Made by a program: the position numbers and the translations under genes. Shown here piece after piece: positions 45,340 to 51,825 of a stretch of DNA of 64,000 bases. Origin of the DNA: E44-bin32 sp034430615 (GTDB lineage Bacteria > Chloroflexota > Anaerolineae > Anaerolineales > E44-bin32); assembly GCA_034430615.1 (NCBI GenBank), contig DAOUEJ010000216.1, positions 1 to 64,000 of the forward strand, read 5' to 3'. Position 1 is the first letter of the stretch, and each line of letters begins with the position of its first letter. The notes beneath the pieces were generated by a model that saw nothing but the letters and a program-made list of their open reading frames with translations, was not told where the DNA came from and searched no databases.

Positions 45340-45777
45340 TCAGCGTTCGAGCAGCACCGTAACCGGCCCATCGTTCTCGATCTCGACCAGCATTTGGGCT
45401 CCAAAGACGCCCTCAGCCACCGATAGATTCTGCTGGCGCAGACGTTTTGCAAATGCTGCCACAAGCGGTTCGGCAAGATCTGGTGAAGCGGCCTCGATGA
45501 AGCTTGGCCTTCGTCCCTTGTGTGTATCGGCGTAGAGAGTAAACTGCGAGATTACCATCACCTCACCCCCCACCTCGGCCAGGGAAAGGTTCATCTTCCC
45601 ATCCAGGTCTTCGAAGATCCTCAGGGCGGCACACTTGTCTGCCACCCAGACGGCAGTTTCCTGATCATCATCCTTGCCAATGCCAAGCAGGATCACGAGA
45701 CCCTTCCCGATAGCGCCAACCTCTGCTCCATCGATCGTCACCCGGCCTCGCCTGACGCGCTGAAGGACTGCTCGCAT
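45340..45777 (-). CDS. dtd: D-aminoacyl-tRNA deacylase
   Basis: 145 residues, full length. Removes D-amino acids (and achiral Gly) wrongly attached to tRNA. Motifs: MRAVLQRV start, the catalytic-site SQFTLYAD and the NDGPVTVLLE end with the Gly-cis-Pro-like segment. It is 45 bases after the SelW-like gene on the same strand and probably shares its transcript. Confidence 0.95.
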   Translation of the reverse strand: MRAVLQRVRRGRVTIDGAEVGAIGKGLVILLGIGKDDDQETAVWVADKCAALRIFEDLDGKMNLSLAEVGGEVMVISQFTLYADTHKGRRPSFIEAASPDLAEPLVAAFAKRLRQQNLSVAEGVFGAQMLVEIENDGPVTVLLER

Positions 45778-45822
45778 GGGATACCTTTCCCTGATCAGGG
45801 ATAAAGGCGATCAGAATGATAT

Positions 45823-46065
45823 TTATCTTTTAAGGGCTTTGCCCACCAACTCGACCAACGCATCTGGCTCAATGTGGCTGCCGGTCTGCAGTTTTGAGTA
45901 GACCAGGTCCTCGCCCACCAGCACCTCGAAACGCCCCCCATCGGAGGGGATGAGTGCAATCGAGCTGACTTTGAATTCAAATGCCTTCAAGAGTTCGGCC
46001 ATCGCACCGATGGCGCGGTCTGTATAGTGTCAAACTGCGCAGTACTCGATCGAGATCTCAACCAT
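45823..46065 (-). CDS. SelW-like (Rdx family) selenoprotein with CxxU motif
   Basis: Missed by ordinary ORF calling because codon 12 is TGA (46030-46032). Read as selenocysteine, the gene gives 80 residues: IEYC-AV-U-HY at the start (CxxU, Cys 9 and Sec 12), then AMAELLKAFEFKVSSIALIP, SDGGRFEVLVGEDLVYSK and PDALVELVGKAL. This is the beta-alpha-beta-beta-beta-alpha Rdx/SelW-SelT-SelH fold, in which the vertebrate SelW motif is CGAUGY. GGAGGGAGA lies 5-6 bases before the ATG. The protein is presumably a small thiol redox protein. A UGA stop would leave only an 11-residue peptide. Confidence 0.85.
45998..46032 (-). promoter_or_regulatory. UGA-Sec codon and SECIS-like hairpin of the SelW-like gene
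   Basis: On the minus strand the UGA (46032-46030) is followed by 15 bases, then stem GCCATC (46014-46009), loop GGTGC, and GATGGC (46003-45998). The loop, beginning with GGU, lies 22-26 bases after the UGA. This fits the bacterial SECIS rule of a short apical loop with an early G, at the E. coli-like distance. Confidence 0.65.
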
Positions 46066-46157
46066 ATTTTCTCCCTCCAATATGCGTAATGTGCTGTATC
46101 TGCGTGCAACAGCAAGGAGTATACTGTATCGAACCCATCCGGCAATCCGGGAAAGTC

Positions 46158-46186
46158 TTGGGGCCCAGGGTCAAGTGTGCGATAAT
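46158..46186 (+). promoter_or_regulatory. Promoter of the YtxH-like gene
   Basis: TTGGGG (46158-46163), 17-base spacer, GATAAT (46181-46186), with an extended -10 TGC directly before it. The start codon is 18 bases further on, with a strong ribosome binding site between. Confidence 0.5.
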
Positions 46187-46204
46187 AGCGGAAGGAGGTG
46201 AAGT

Positions 46205-46426
46205 ATGCGCCGCTTTACATCTTTTATCGCTGGAGCCATGTGCGGTGCGCTCATTGGGTCCATCGCCGCGCTCCTCCTGGCTCCCTTCTCGGGAGACGAA
46301 CTTCGAGAGCAGGTCCAATCGCGGACACTCGCCTTTCGCGACGATGTTCGTGAAGCCTACGATGCGCGCGTTGCCCAACTCGAGGCCGAGTTAGAGCAAT
46401 TGCGGGGACGAGCCAGGAAGTCCTGA
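46205..46426 (+). CDS. YtxH-like small membrane protein
   Basis: 73 residues. One N-terminal glycine-rich hydrophobic segment (about 6-27: FIAGAMCGALIGSIAALLLAPFSG) with the LLLAP-SG motif of YtxH/gas-vesicle-like proteins, then a charged amphipathic helix likely to form a coiled coil. AAGGAGGTGAAGT is a near-perfect Shine-Dalgarno. In other bacteria the family is stress-associated; its role here is unknown. It reads towards the bidirectional terminator at 46450. Confidence 0.85.
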   Translation: MRRFTSFIAGAMCGALIGSIAALLLAPFSGDELREQVQSRTLAFRDDVREAYDARVAQLEAELEQLRGRARKS

Positions 46427-46449
46427 ACTTGCCCGTTTTCTAAATGACA

Positions 46450-46484
46450 AAAGCGGATCACCTTAGCAAAGGGTGATCCGCTTT
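46450..46484. terminator. Bidirectional terminator
   Basis: A 13-bp stem, arm AAAGCGGATCACC (46450-46462) pairing with 46472-46484, loop of 9 bases, followed by CTTTCTTTC on the plus strand and flanked by AAAs that read as Ts on the other strand. It serves the convergent YtxH and metallopeptidase genes. Confidence 0.85.
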
Positions 46485-46505
46485 CTTTCTATGTAGATCG
46501 GTCGT

Positions 46506-48524
46506 TTAAGGGGTCAATTCGAATTCGTATGGGGCTGGTTGCCAGGTGTAGCGGGTCATCCCGCTTACAATCAGATAGGCAGGGCCCTGGCCAAGATCTA
46601 CTTCGAGTTCGGCCTGGTTTAACTCATCCAATGGGATGAAGGTCACCTCGGGTTCAGCGCCCATTCGAATGAGGGTCAAACTGTAGATCTGGGGGAGCCG
46701 GTTGTATAAGCGGACGAAGCCCTCGGCTTGCCAACCACCCTCATCCGTTTCAAAATCCTCCGTGTAGCCTATGGCGTCAATCGAGATGTCGTCCAGCAGC
46801 AGGCCATCGCCATTCACCGCGGCATCCGTGATGTATTCAAAGCGGAGCATAAGCTGCACCCCAGCATAAGTGGATAGGTCAATGTTCTCTTCGATCCAGA
46901 CGGGTGCCTCCCCCCCGCCGCTGAAGCCGTTGTAGCCCCAACCATAGGAGTTCCCGGATAGATCCTCGTCGGTTCCGGAGGGTGTCTCCAGGATTTGCCA
47001 GGTCGCGCCTCCATCGATCGAAGCCTCCAGGTAGAGATAATCCCAGCCTTCCTCGATGTCATACCAGGTCCAGTAGCTCAGTTCCACCGGGCCGGTGACG
47101 GAACGCAGATCGAACTCGCGTGTGAGCTGCATATCCGACTCGTCACCCCGGTTGGACCAGAAGGTGAAGTCGCCTGAATGGGGTTCAGCCGGGAGCACGG
47201 GCACGGTCGTGGCGCCATCGAAGGTGAGCGTGAGGTCACCCATGCAATCGATGCGGATGTAGTCGATGCCGTACTGTTCCACCTGGCCCGATTGGCGCCC
47301 GCTGGGGCAGGTATCCACGCTCGCCGCTTCCTGGACAGCTGGCGGTGAGTAGGAGGAATAGCTGTAGCGGCCATCATCCAGCGCGGGATCGTCGACCAGC
47401 AGCGTCACCGTCCAATCCCGGAAAACGTCATCGGCAGTGAGTGGCTGCGCCGCCCCGGTCTCACGCAGGTCCAGCGTGGCCAGGACTTCGTCGATCGAAT
47501 CCAGCCCGTTCTTCGGATCGGCAACGACCGCCTTGGTGGCCTCCGAGCCGAAGCGATCCAGGAAATAGGCAAAAAACAAGAACGATTGCCCGTAGTGGGC
47601 GTCTCCGTGGGTCGGCCAATAGGTGAGCGCCAGGTCAGGATCATCCGTGTAGGCATAATCCCAGCCGCCGATATCAAAGCCGTTCAGGTGCGCGGCCAGT
47701 TCGGAGAAGCCCTCGTTCACCCATGATTCTTCATTGCGGTCCAGGTTCCAGTGGATCATATGCTGGAATTCATGGGCCAGCACGCCAGCGGTGTAGGTAT
47801 CCCACAGGTTGCTTGTGTCAGCGCTCAGGTAGAACATCTCATGCGCGTTCGAATATTGTTGGGCCAGCGGTGATAGTTCGTCTGCCGGTGAGAAGTAGCC
47901 GGCGACCCTTTCGCCCAGGTTGCGGGCGTAGAGGATGTAGAGGTGCTCATCACCATCCACGCCGGGCGACCACTCGCTCCCAAAGAATTCCCGATCGGTG
48001 GGGTAGGCGTTAGCCTGGAAATCGTCCACAAGCGTCTTAACGTCGCTCAGATCGTACTTTACGCCCTTCTCAATCCAGAAGTAGATATTTTCGGTGGCGT
48101 AGACCAACTCGGCATCGACCTCAAGGTTTTCGATCGTATCCACATTTCCAACCCAGAAAGTCTGGACAGTCCCAAGCGAGATCGGATCGGCCGAAGTGGC
48201 CACGACGCGTGGGACGTCCGGGATGCCTCGCAATCGCTGTGCCAGTTCAATCGGATCGTTGTTGGGCACAATCGTGTCCGCCAATTGTTGGCTTGTCTGG
48301 CGAGCAAGATCCGGGGACCCGGCCGGTACGGATGGGAGCGCAACAGGCGTACGCGTCGGGGTGGCAATCACACCCGGGTCGTCTATTTGCACGACATCTG
48401 AAATCCTGCCACCCAACCAGCGGGTGGCCACCAATCCCACACCCAGGCAGCCCACGCAAAGGGTCATGGTCAGGGCAAGCGCGATGAAAAACCAGGTTGT
48501 CGTTGAACGGCCTTCAGAAGCCAT
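46506..48524 (-). CDS. Membrane-anchored metallopeptidase, immune-inhibitor-A-like
   Basis: 672 residues. N-terminal transmembrane anchor (about 10-35), low-complexity linker, a peptidase domain with zinc motif HEFQHMIHW (about residue 255) and the downstream Glu in ESWVNEGFSELAAHL, then a C-terminal beta-sandwich resembling the M6/immune inhibitor A extension (YLEASIDGGATWQIL, GLLLDDISIDAIGYTEDFE). It probably acts outside the membrane on proteins. The long domains after the active site suggest substrate binding. The exact peptidase family is inferred from the motif pattern only. Confidence 0.85.
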   Translation of the reverse strand: MASEGRSTTTWFFIALALTMTLCVGCLGVGLVATRWLGGRISDVVQIDDPGVIATPTRTPVALPSVPAGSPDLARQTSQQLADTIVPNNDPIELAQRLRGIPDVPRVVATSADPISLGTVQTFWVGNVDTIENLEVDAELVYATENIYFWIEKGVKYDLSDVKTLVDDFQANAYPTDREFFGSEWSPGVDGDEHLYILYARNLGERVAGYFSPADELSPLAQQYSNAHEMFYLSADTSNLWDTYTAGVLAHEFQHMIHWNLDRNEESWVNEGFSELAAHLNGFDIGGWDYAYTDDPDLALTYWPTHGDAHYGQSFLFFAYFLDRFGSEATKAVVADPKNGLDSIDEVLATLDLRETGAAQPLTADDVFRDWTVTLLVDDPALDDGRYSYSSYSPPAVQEAASVDTCPSGRQSGQVEQYGIDYIRIDCMGDLTLTFDGATTVPVLPAEPHSGDFTFWSNRGDESDMQLTREFDLRSVTGPVELSYWTWYDIEEGWDYLYLEASIDGGATWQILETPSGTDEDLSGNSYGWGYNGFSGGGEAPVWIEENIDLSTYAGVQLMLRFEYITDAAVNGDGLLLDDISIDAIGYTEDFETDEGGWQAEGFVRLYNRLPQIYSLTLIRMGAEPEVTFIPLDELNQAELEVDLGQGPAYLIVSGMTRYTWQPAPYEFELTP

Positions 48525-48598
48525 GCTTCCTCCTGGGAGGTAATGATTGCTGGATTATATCTAAACTCATCTGGTTTAACGCCAGTGAAGCAATCGGC

Positions 48599-50032
48599 TC
48601 AATTGTGTTGTGCTGCCAGAGTTCTATCATCCGGTCGAACGATGGGGAGTTGGACGGTGAAGCGGCTTCCACGGCCGAGCTCGCTTTGAGCGGTCAGGCG
48701 TCCGCCGTGGCTGGTCACAATTTCACGTGCAATCGCCAGCCCGAGGCCGGCACCGCGCTCCCCCCCACTGGCCCGGGCTTTATCAAGCTGGTAGAAACGC
48801 TCGAAGATTCGTGAGAGCTCGTCGGGCGGGATTCCTGCACCGCTATCATCGATGTGGACCGAGACCCACCCCTGGGATTGTTCGCACCAGAGTCGCACCT
48901 TGCCCCCAGGTTGGGTGTGCTTGATGGCGTTGTCGACCAGGTTCGTAAAAACCTGGGCCAGACGATCGCCATCACCCACGATCGGTGTTGGATCACCCAC
49001 CTGCACCGTCAGGATTACCTGGGCCTCCTGAGCCCGGACGCTCAAACGTTCCGCCAGGGATCGAAGCAGCACCTGCAGGTCGACGCGCTCGCGAGCGATC
49101 TTCATCTGGCCCGAATCGAAACGCGCCAATTCCAATAAATCATCCACCAGCCGGCGAAGACGATTGGCCTCCTCATAGATCACACCGGCGGCATGCTCAC
49201 GCCCTTCCTGATCCTCGACCGTGCCATCCACGATGGCCTGGGCAAAACCCTGGATCGAGGTCAGCGGGGTTTTGAGCTCATGGGAGACATTGGCGACGAA
49301 ATCCCGCTGTGCTTGCTGCGAGGCCTGCATGCGGGCCGCCATATCATTGATCGCCCGACCCAGACTGCGCACCTCTTCCGGACCGCCAGGATCGAGGACT
49401 TCGTAGCGGCCATCGGCGATCTGCTTTGAGGCTTGCGCCAGGCGATCGAGCGGTGCTGCGACCCAGCGCGAGATGAGGAAGGAGAGCAGCACCGAAAGCA
49501 GCAGCGCCAGACCGCCCGCCTGGAGCAGCGGCCGCAAGAGCAGGTCATCTCCCCACGTCCGCAGCGACAGCAACACGGGTTTTTGCTGGCTCAGTACAAG
49601 GACATGCCCCTCCCCAAGAGGGCGCGAAATGTATACCCATGTCCGCCTGTCTTCTCCCCGCAGGCTGCCCTGGATAGTGCCTCCTGCGGCAGAGATCGAT
49701 AGTCGGTCATCGGCCGGCCAGGCAGGGAGTTCTGGGCGACTGTCAATCACGGGCTCGCCTGTGTCGCTCAGGATCAGAATGCGAGCCCCCGTAGCCTGAT
49801 CGATGCGATCAACAGCGCTCTGTAGTTCCGCCTGTGGAAGGCGCAGCAGCAGCCGGCCTTCGCCTCGCTCGAGGATCAACGGCATACTGGCGTTTAGTTG
49901 GGCGAGGATGCGCCCATCCACGATTGGTGATCGCAGCAGGATCATCATCAGGCTCAACCCGATCAGAAAAAGCACCAATCCTGATGCGATCAGGTAGGTT
50001 ATAAACAAGCGCGATTGCAGCGATCGGAACAT
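48599..50032 (-). CDS. Sensor histidine kinase, PhoR/ResE type
   Basis: 477 residues. Two transmembrane helices (about 10-34 and about 163-185) enclose an extracytoplasmic sensing region; then HAMP (about 187-240), HisKA with the phospho-acceptor in NVSHELKTPLTS, and HATPase with NLVDNAIKHT (N), DSGAGIPPDEL (G1), FERFYQLDKARASGGERGAGLGLAI (F and G2). All catalytic boxes are intact. It stands 6 bases after its response regulator and forms one unit with it. Signal not known. Confidence 0.95.
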   Translation of the reverse strand: MFRSLQSRLFITYLIASGLVLFLIGLSLMMILLRSPIVDGRILAQLNASMPLILERGEGRLLLRLPQAELQSAVDRIDQATGARILILSDTGEPVIDSRPELPAWPADDRLSISAAGGTIQGSLRGEDRRTWVYISRPLGEGHVLVLSQQKPVLLSLRTWGDDLLLRPLLQAGGLALLLSVLLSFLISRWVAAPLDRLAQASKQIADGRYEVLDPGGPEEVRSLGRAINDMAARMQASQQAQRDFVANVSHELKTPLTSIQGFAQAIVDGTVEDQEGREHAAGVIYEEANRLRRLVDDLLELARFDSGQMKIARERVDLQVLLRSLAERLSVRAQEAQVILTVQVGDPTPIVGDGDRLAQVFTNLVDNAIKHTQPGGKVRLWCEQSQGWVSVHIDDSGAGIPPDELSRIFERFYQLDKARASGGERGAGLGLAIAREIVTSHGGRLTAQSELGRGSRFTVQLPIVRPDDRTLAAQHN

Positions 50033-50038
50033 GGGAGG

Positions 50039-50719
50039 CTAGGTGACCAATTTGTAGCCGACGCCGGTAACGGTCTCGATGAAGACCTGCTTGCTGCCTG
50101 AGAGGCGTTTGCGAAGATGGGCAACATGGACATCGACGGTGCGTGTCTGACCATAGAACTCGTAGCCCCAGACCAAGTTTAGCAGCTGATCCCGGTTGAG
50201 CACCTTGCCACGATGCTCGGCCAGGGTCAGAAGCAGGTCGAATTCCTTGGTACGGAGTATGATTGGCTCGCCGGCAACCGTGACCTCACGACTGCCAGGA
50301 TCGATCATCACATCGGCCAGGTGGATCTGCTCACCAGTCTGCACAGTGCTGCGGACGGACCTACGCAGGATAGCCTTTATCCGGGCGACGAGCTCGCGTG
50401 GGTTGAAGGGTTTCGTGAGGTAGTCATCGGCCCCCAGCTCAAGCCCAACGATCTTGTCGATGTCTTCATCCCGCGCGGTGAGCATGATGATGGGTACGTC
50501 GCTCTCGGCCCGGACCTTGCGGCAGACATCGAAACCATCCAGACCTGGGAGCATGATGTCGAGCACGATCAGTGCGGGTTTGAGATCCCGGATCGATTCG
50601 AGCGCCTGAAGCCCATCATAGGCGGCTTCGACCCGATAGTTCTCACGCTCCAGGTAAAGGCGCCCCAGGTCGACAATATTTGCTTCATCGTCCACGAGCA
50701 GGATCAGTTCTCCAGCCAT
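50039..50719 (-). CDS. OmpR/PhoB-family response regulator
   Basis: 226 residues. Receiver domain with acidic pair DDE (about 10-12), phosphorylation Asp in LIVLDIMLPG (about 53), Thr in MLTARDE and Lys in LTKPF; then an OmpR-type winged-helix DNA-binding domain (RTKEFDLLLTLAEHRGKVLNRDQLL and RTVDVHVAHLRKRL). It is encoded directly before the histidine kinase gene. Targets unknown. Confidence 0.95.
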   Translation of the reverse strand: MAGELILLVDDEANIVDLGRLYLERENYRVEAAYDGLQALESIRDLKPALIVLDIMLPGLDGFDVCRKVRAESDVPIIMLTARDEDIDKIVGLELGADDYLTKPFNPRELVARIKAILRRSVRSTVQTGEQIHLADVMIDPGSREVTVAGEPIILRTKEFDLLLTLAEHRGKVLNRDQLLNLVWGYEFYGQTRTVDVHVAHLRKRLSGSKQVFIETVTGVGYKLVT

Positions 50720-50747
50720 ACCTTACTCCAGGACATGCTATCGGCGA

Positions 50748-51143
50748 TCAGGATGAACGCAGTGCAATCGCCTCGATCTCAACCGCCCCGCCCTTGGGCA
50801 GCGCTGCAACCTGGACCGTGGAGCGGGCCGGCGGCGATTGTGGAAAGAACTCAGCATACACTGCGTTCATTCTGGTAAATTCGCTCAGGTCCTGCATGAA
50901 GACCGTGGTCTTGACCACCGTGCCCAGGTCGGCGCCACCCGCAAGCAGCACTTGTTCCAGATTTTTGAGCGCCTGTCGGGTTTGCCCTTCGATCCCGCCC
51001 GGCGCGAACTCGCCGCTGACCGGGTCGATCCCCAGACTGCCAGATGCGAAGACCAGCGCATCCGTGCCGATAGCGACGGAGTAAGGGCCGATGGCCTGCG
51101 GTGCCTTGTCGGTAATGATCACACTGCGGATGGACTTCATCAT
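50748..51143 (-). CDS. ridA: RidA-family enamine/imine deaminase
   Basis: 131 residues. It has the RidA signatures: APQAIGPYSVAI near the N-terminus, the conserved Gly-rich middle, and the active-site Arg in PPARSTVQVAALPKGGAVEIEAIA. RidA hydrolyses reactive enamines and imines produced by PLP enzymes. GGAGGG lies 4-5 bases before the ATG at 51143. It could also be any of the less specific Rid subfamilies. Confidence 0.9.
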   Translation of the reverse strand: MMKSIRSVIITDKAPQAIGPYSVAIGTDALVFASGSLGIDPVSGEFAPGGIEGQTRQALKNLEQVLLAGGADLGTVVKTTVFMQDLSEFTRMNAVYAEFFPQSPPARSTVQVAALPKGGAVEIEAIALRSS

Positions 51144-51212
51144 GGAACCCTCCTGGAATCATCATTCGATCATGCGATTGTAAGCTTCAAGCAATCCCGA
51201 TGCAAAAACAAT

Positions 51213-51238
51213 GTAACGGCACAGCGATGCCGTGCCCT
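51213..51238. repeat. Degenerate REP-like hairpin downstream of RAYT gene
   Basis: ACGGCA (51216-51221) pairs with TGCCGT (51228-51233) around six bases; the GCCGTGCCC at the right (51229-51237) matches the REP right arm at 51811. It overlaps the 3' edge of the RAYT gene or lies just beyond its stop and looks like a worn copy. Confidence 0.4.
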
Positions 51239-51781
51239 CTATGAATCTGGTATGTAATATGGGTCCAAACGCCAGCGGATAGAATTTTCGGTGATGTAGC
51301 ATCGGATGCGGTTAAGTTTCGCCTCGTCCCGGATCACATGTTCGTAGTAATTGCGCTGCCAGACGATGAAATGCAGATCACGGTGAAATCGCCTCACGCC
51401 TGTCGTAACCGATCCTTTGAATTGCCCGATAATCGAGCCGAGTGACCGGGGAGGCCGATGTAGGGGCGCATCGCGATGCGCCCCTACTGGAACCGGCTTG
51501 TCCGATTCGTCAGTAATTTGGATTATTAAGTGAACGTGGTTTGGCATGATAACAAATCGATCTATTTCGATACCACGTCTAAGGATTTGAAATCTCTTCA
51601 GTTCGTCCTCGACTATCAATCCGATGGGTGAAAGAAATAATCTTTCCTCGGATATCTCGCTAAGGATTTGCCGCTTGTGAAAGGCACATATCGTCACGAA
51701 ATACGCGCCGGGTCGGGTGTAATCGTACCCGGGCAAGCGCGTTGATCGCCGGCGATTTGGATGGTCGCTGGATCCGGTCAC
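51239..51781 (-). CDS. RAYT: REP-associated tyrosine transposase (IS200-like, HUH)
   Basis: 180 residues from a GTG start. It has the Y1/HUH fold of TnpA_REP proteins: PGYDYTRPGAYFVTICAFHKR at the N-terminus, HUH metal motif in MPNHVHLII and catalytic Tyr in WQRNYYEHVI. RAYTs nick and join REP hairpins and are usually single-copy and domesticated. Here a 28-base palindrome (51460-51487) lies inside the frame and encodes VGAHRDAPL at about residues 99-107 without breaking it. REP-like hairpins stand on both sides of the gene. It may be functional, but the insertion is in the loop before the second part of the domain. Confidence 0.9.
   Translation of the reverse strand: MTGSSDHPNRRRSTRLPGYDYTRPGAYFVTICAFHKRQILSEISEERLFLSPIGLIVEDELKRFQILRRGIEIDRFVIMPNHVHLIIQITDESDKPVPVGAHRDAPLHRPPRSLGSIIGQFKGSVTTGVRRFHRDLHFIVWQRNYYEHVIRDEAKLNRIRCYITENSIRWRLDPYYIPDS
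51460..51487. repeat. Perfect 28-base REP palindrome inside the RAYT coding sequence
   Basis: The half-site GTAGGGGCGCATCG is followed by its exact reverse complement. No loop base separates the halves. It is in frame with the transposase gene. Its ends GTAGGGGC / GCCCCTAC match the other repeats at 34723 and 51795. Confidence 0.9.
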
Positions 51782-51794
51782 TATCCCCTGATTT

Positions 51795-51820
51795 GTAGGG
51801 GCACGGCGGGGCCGTGCCCC
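51795..51820. repeat. REP-like hairpin between leuS and RAYT gene
   Basis: GTAGGGGCACGGC (51795-51807), loop GGG, then GCCGTGCCCC (51811-51820). The right-hand TAC is missing. It lies just after the leuS stop and just before the RAYT start on the minus strand, and may end leuS transcription. Confidence 0.8.
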
Positions 51821-51825
51821 ATTTA

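Noticed and set aside
45795..45980. 61-residue minus-strand frame over the SelW-like gene
   Set aside because: A shadow in another frame. The coding content, ribosome binding site and family match all belong to the frame with the UGA.
28759..46065. UGA reassigned to tryptophan (code 4 or 25)
   Set aside because: Several genes in the window end in TGA at their natural family length (for example queG and the ATGA-overlap genes), so UGA is a stop in general.
51460..51487. CRISPR repeat or att site
   Set aside because: A single perfect palindrome with no regular spacers and no Cas genes. It fits a REP unit better.
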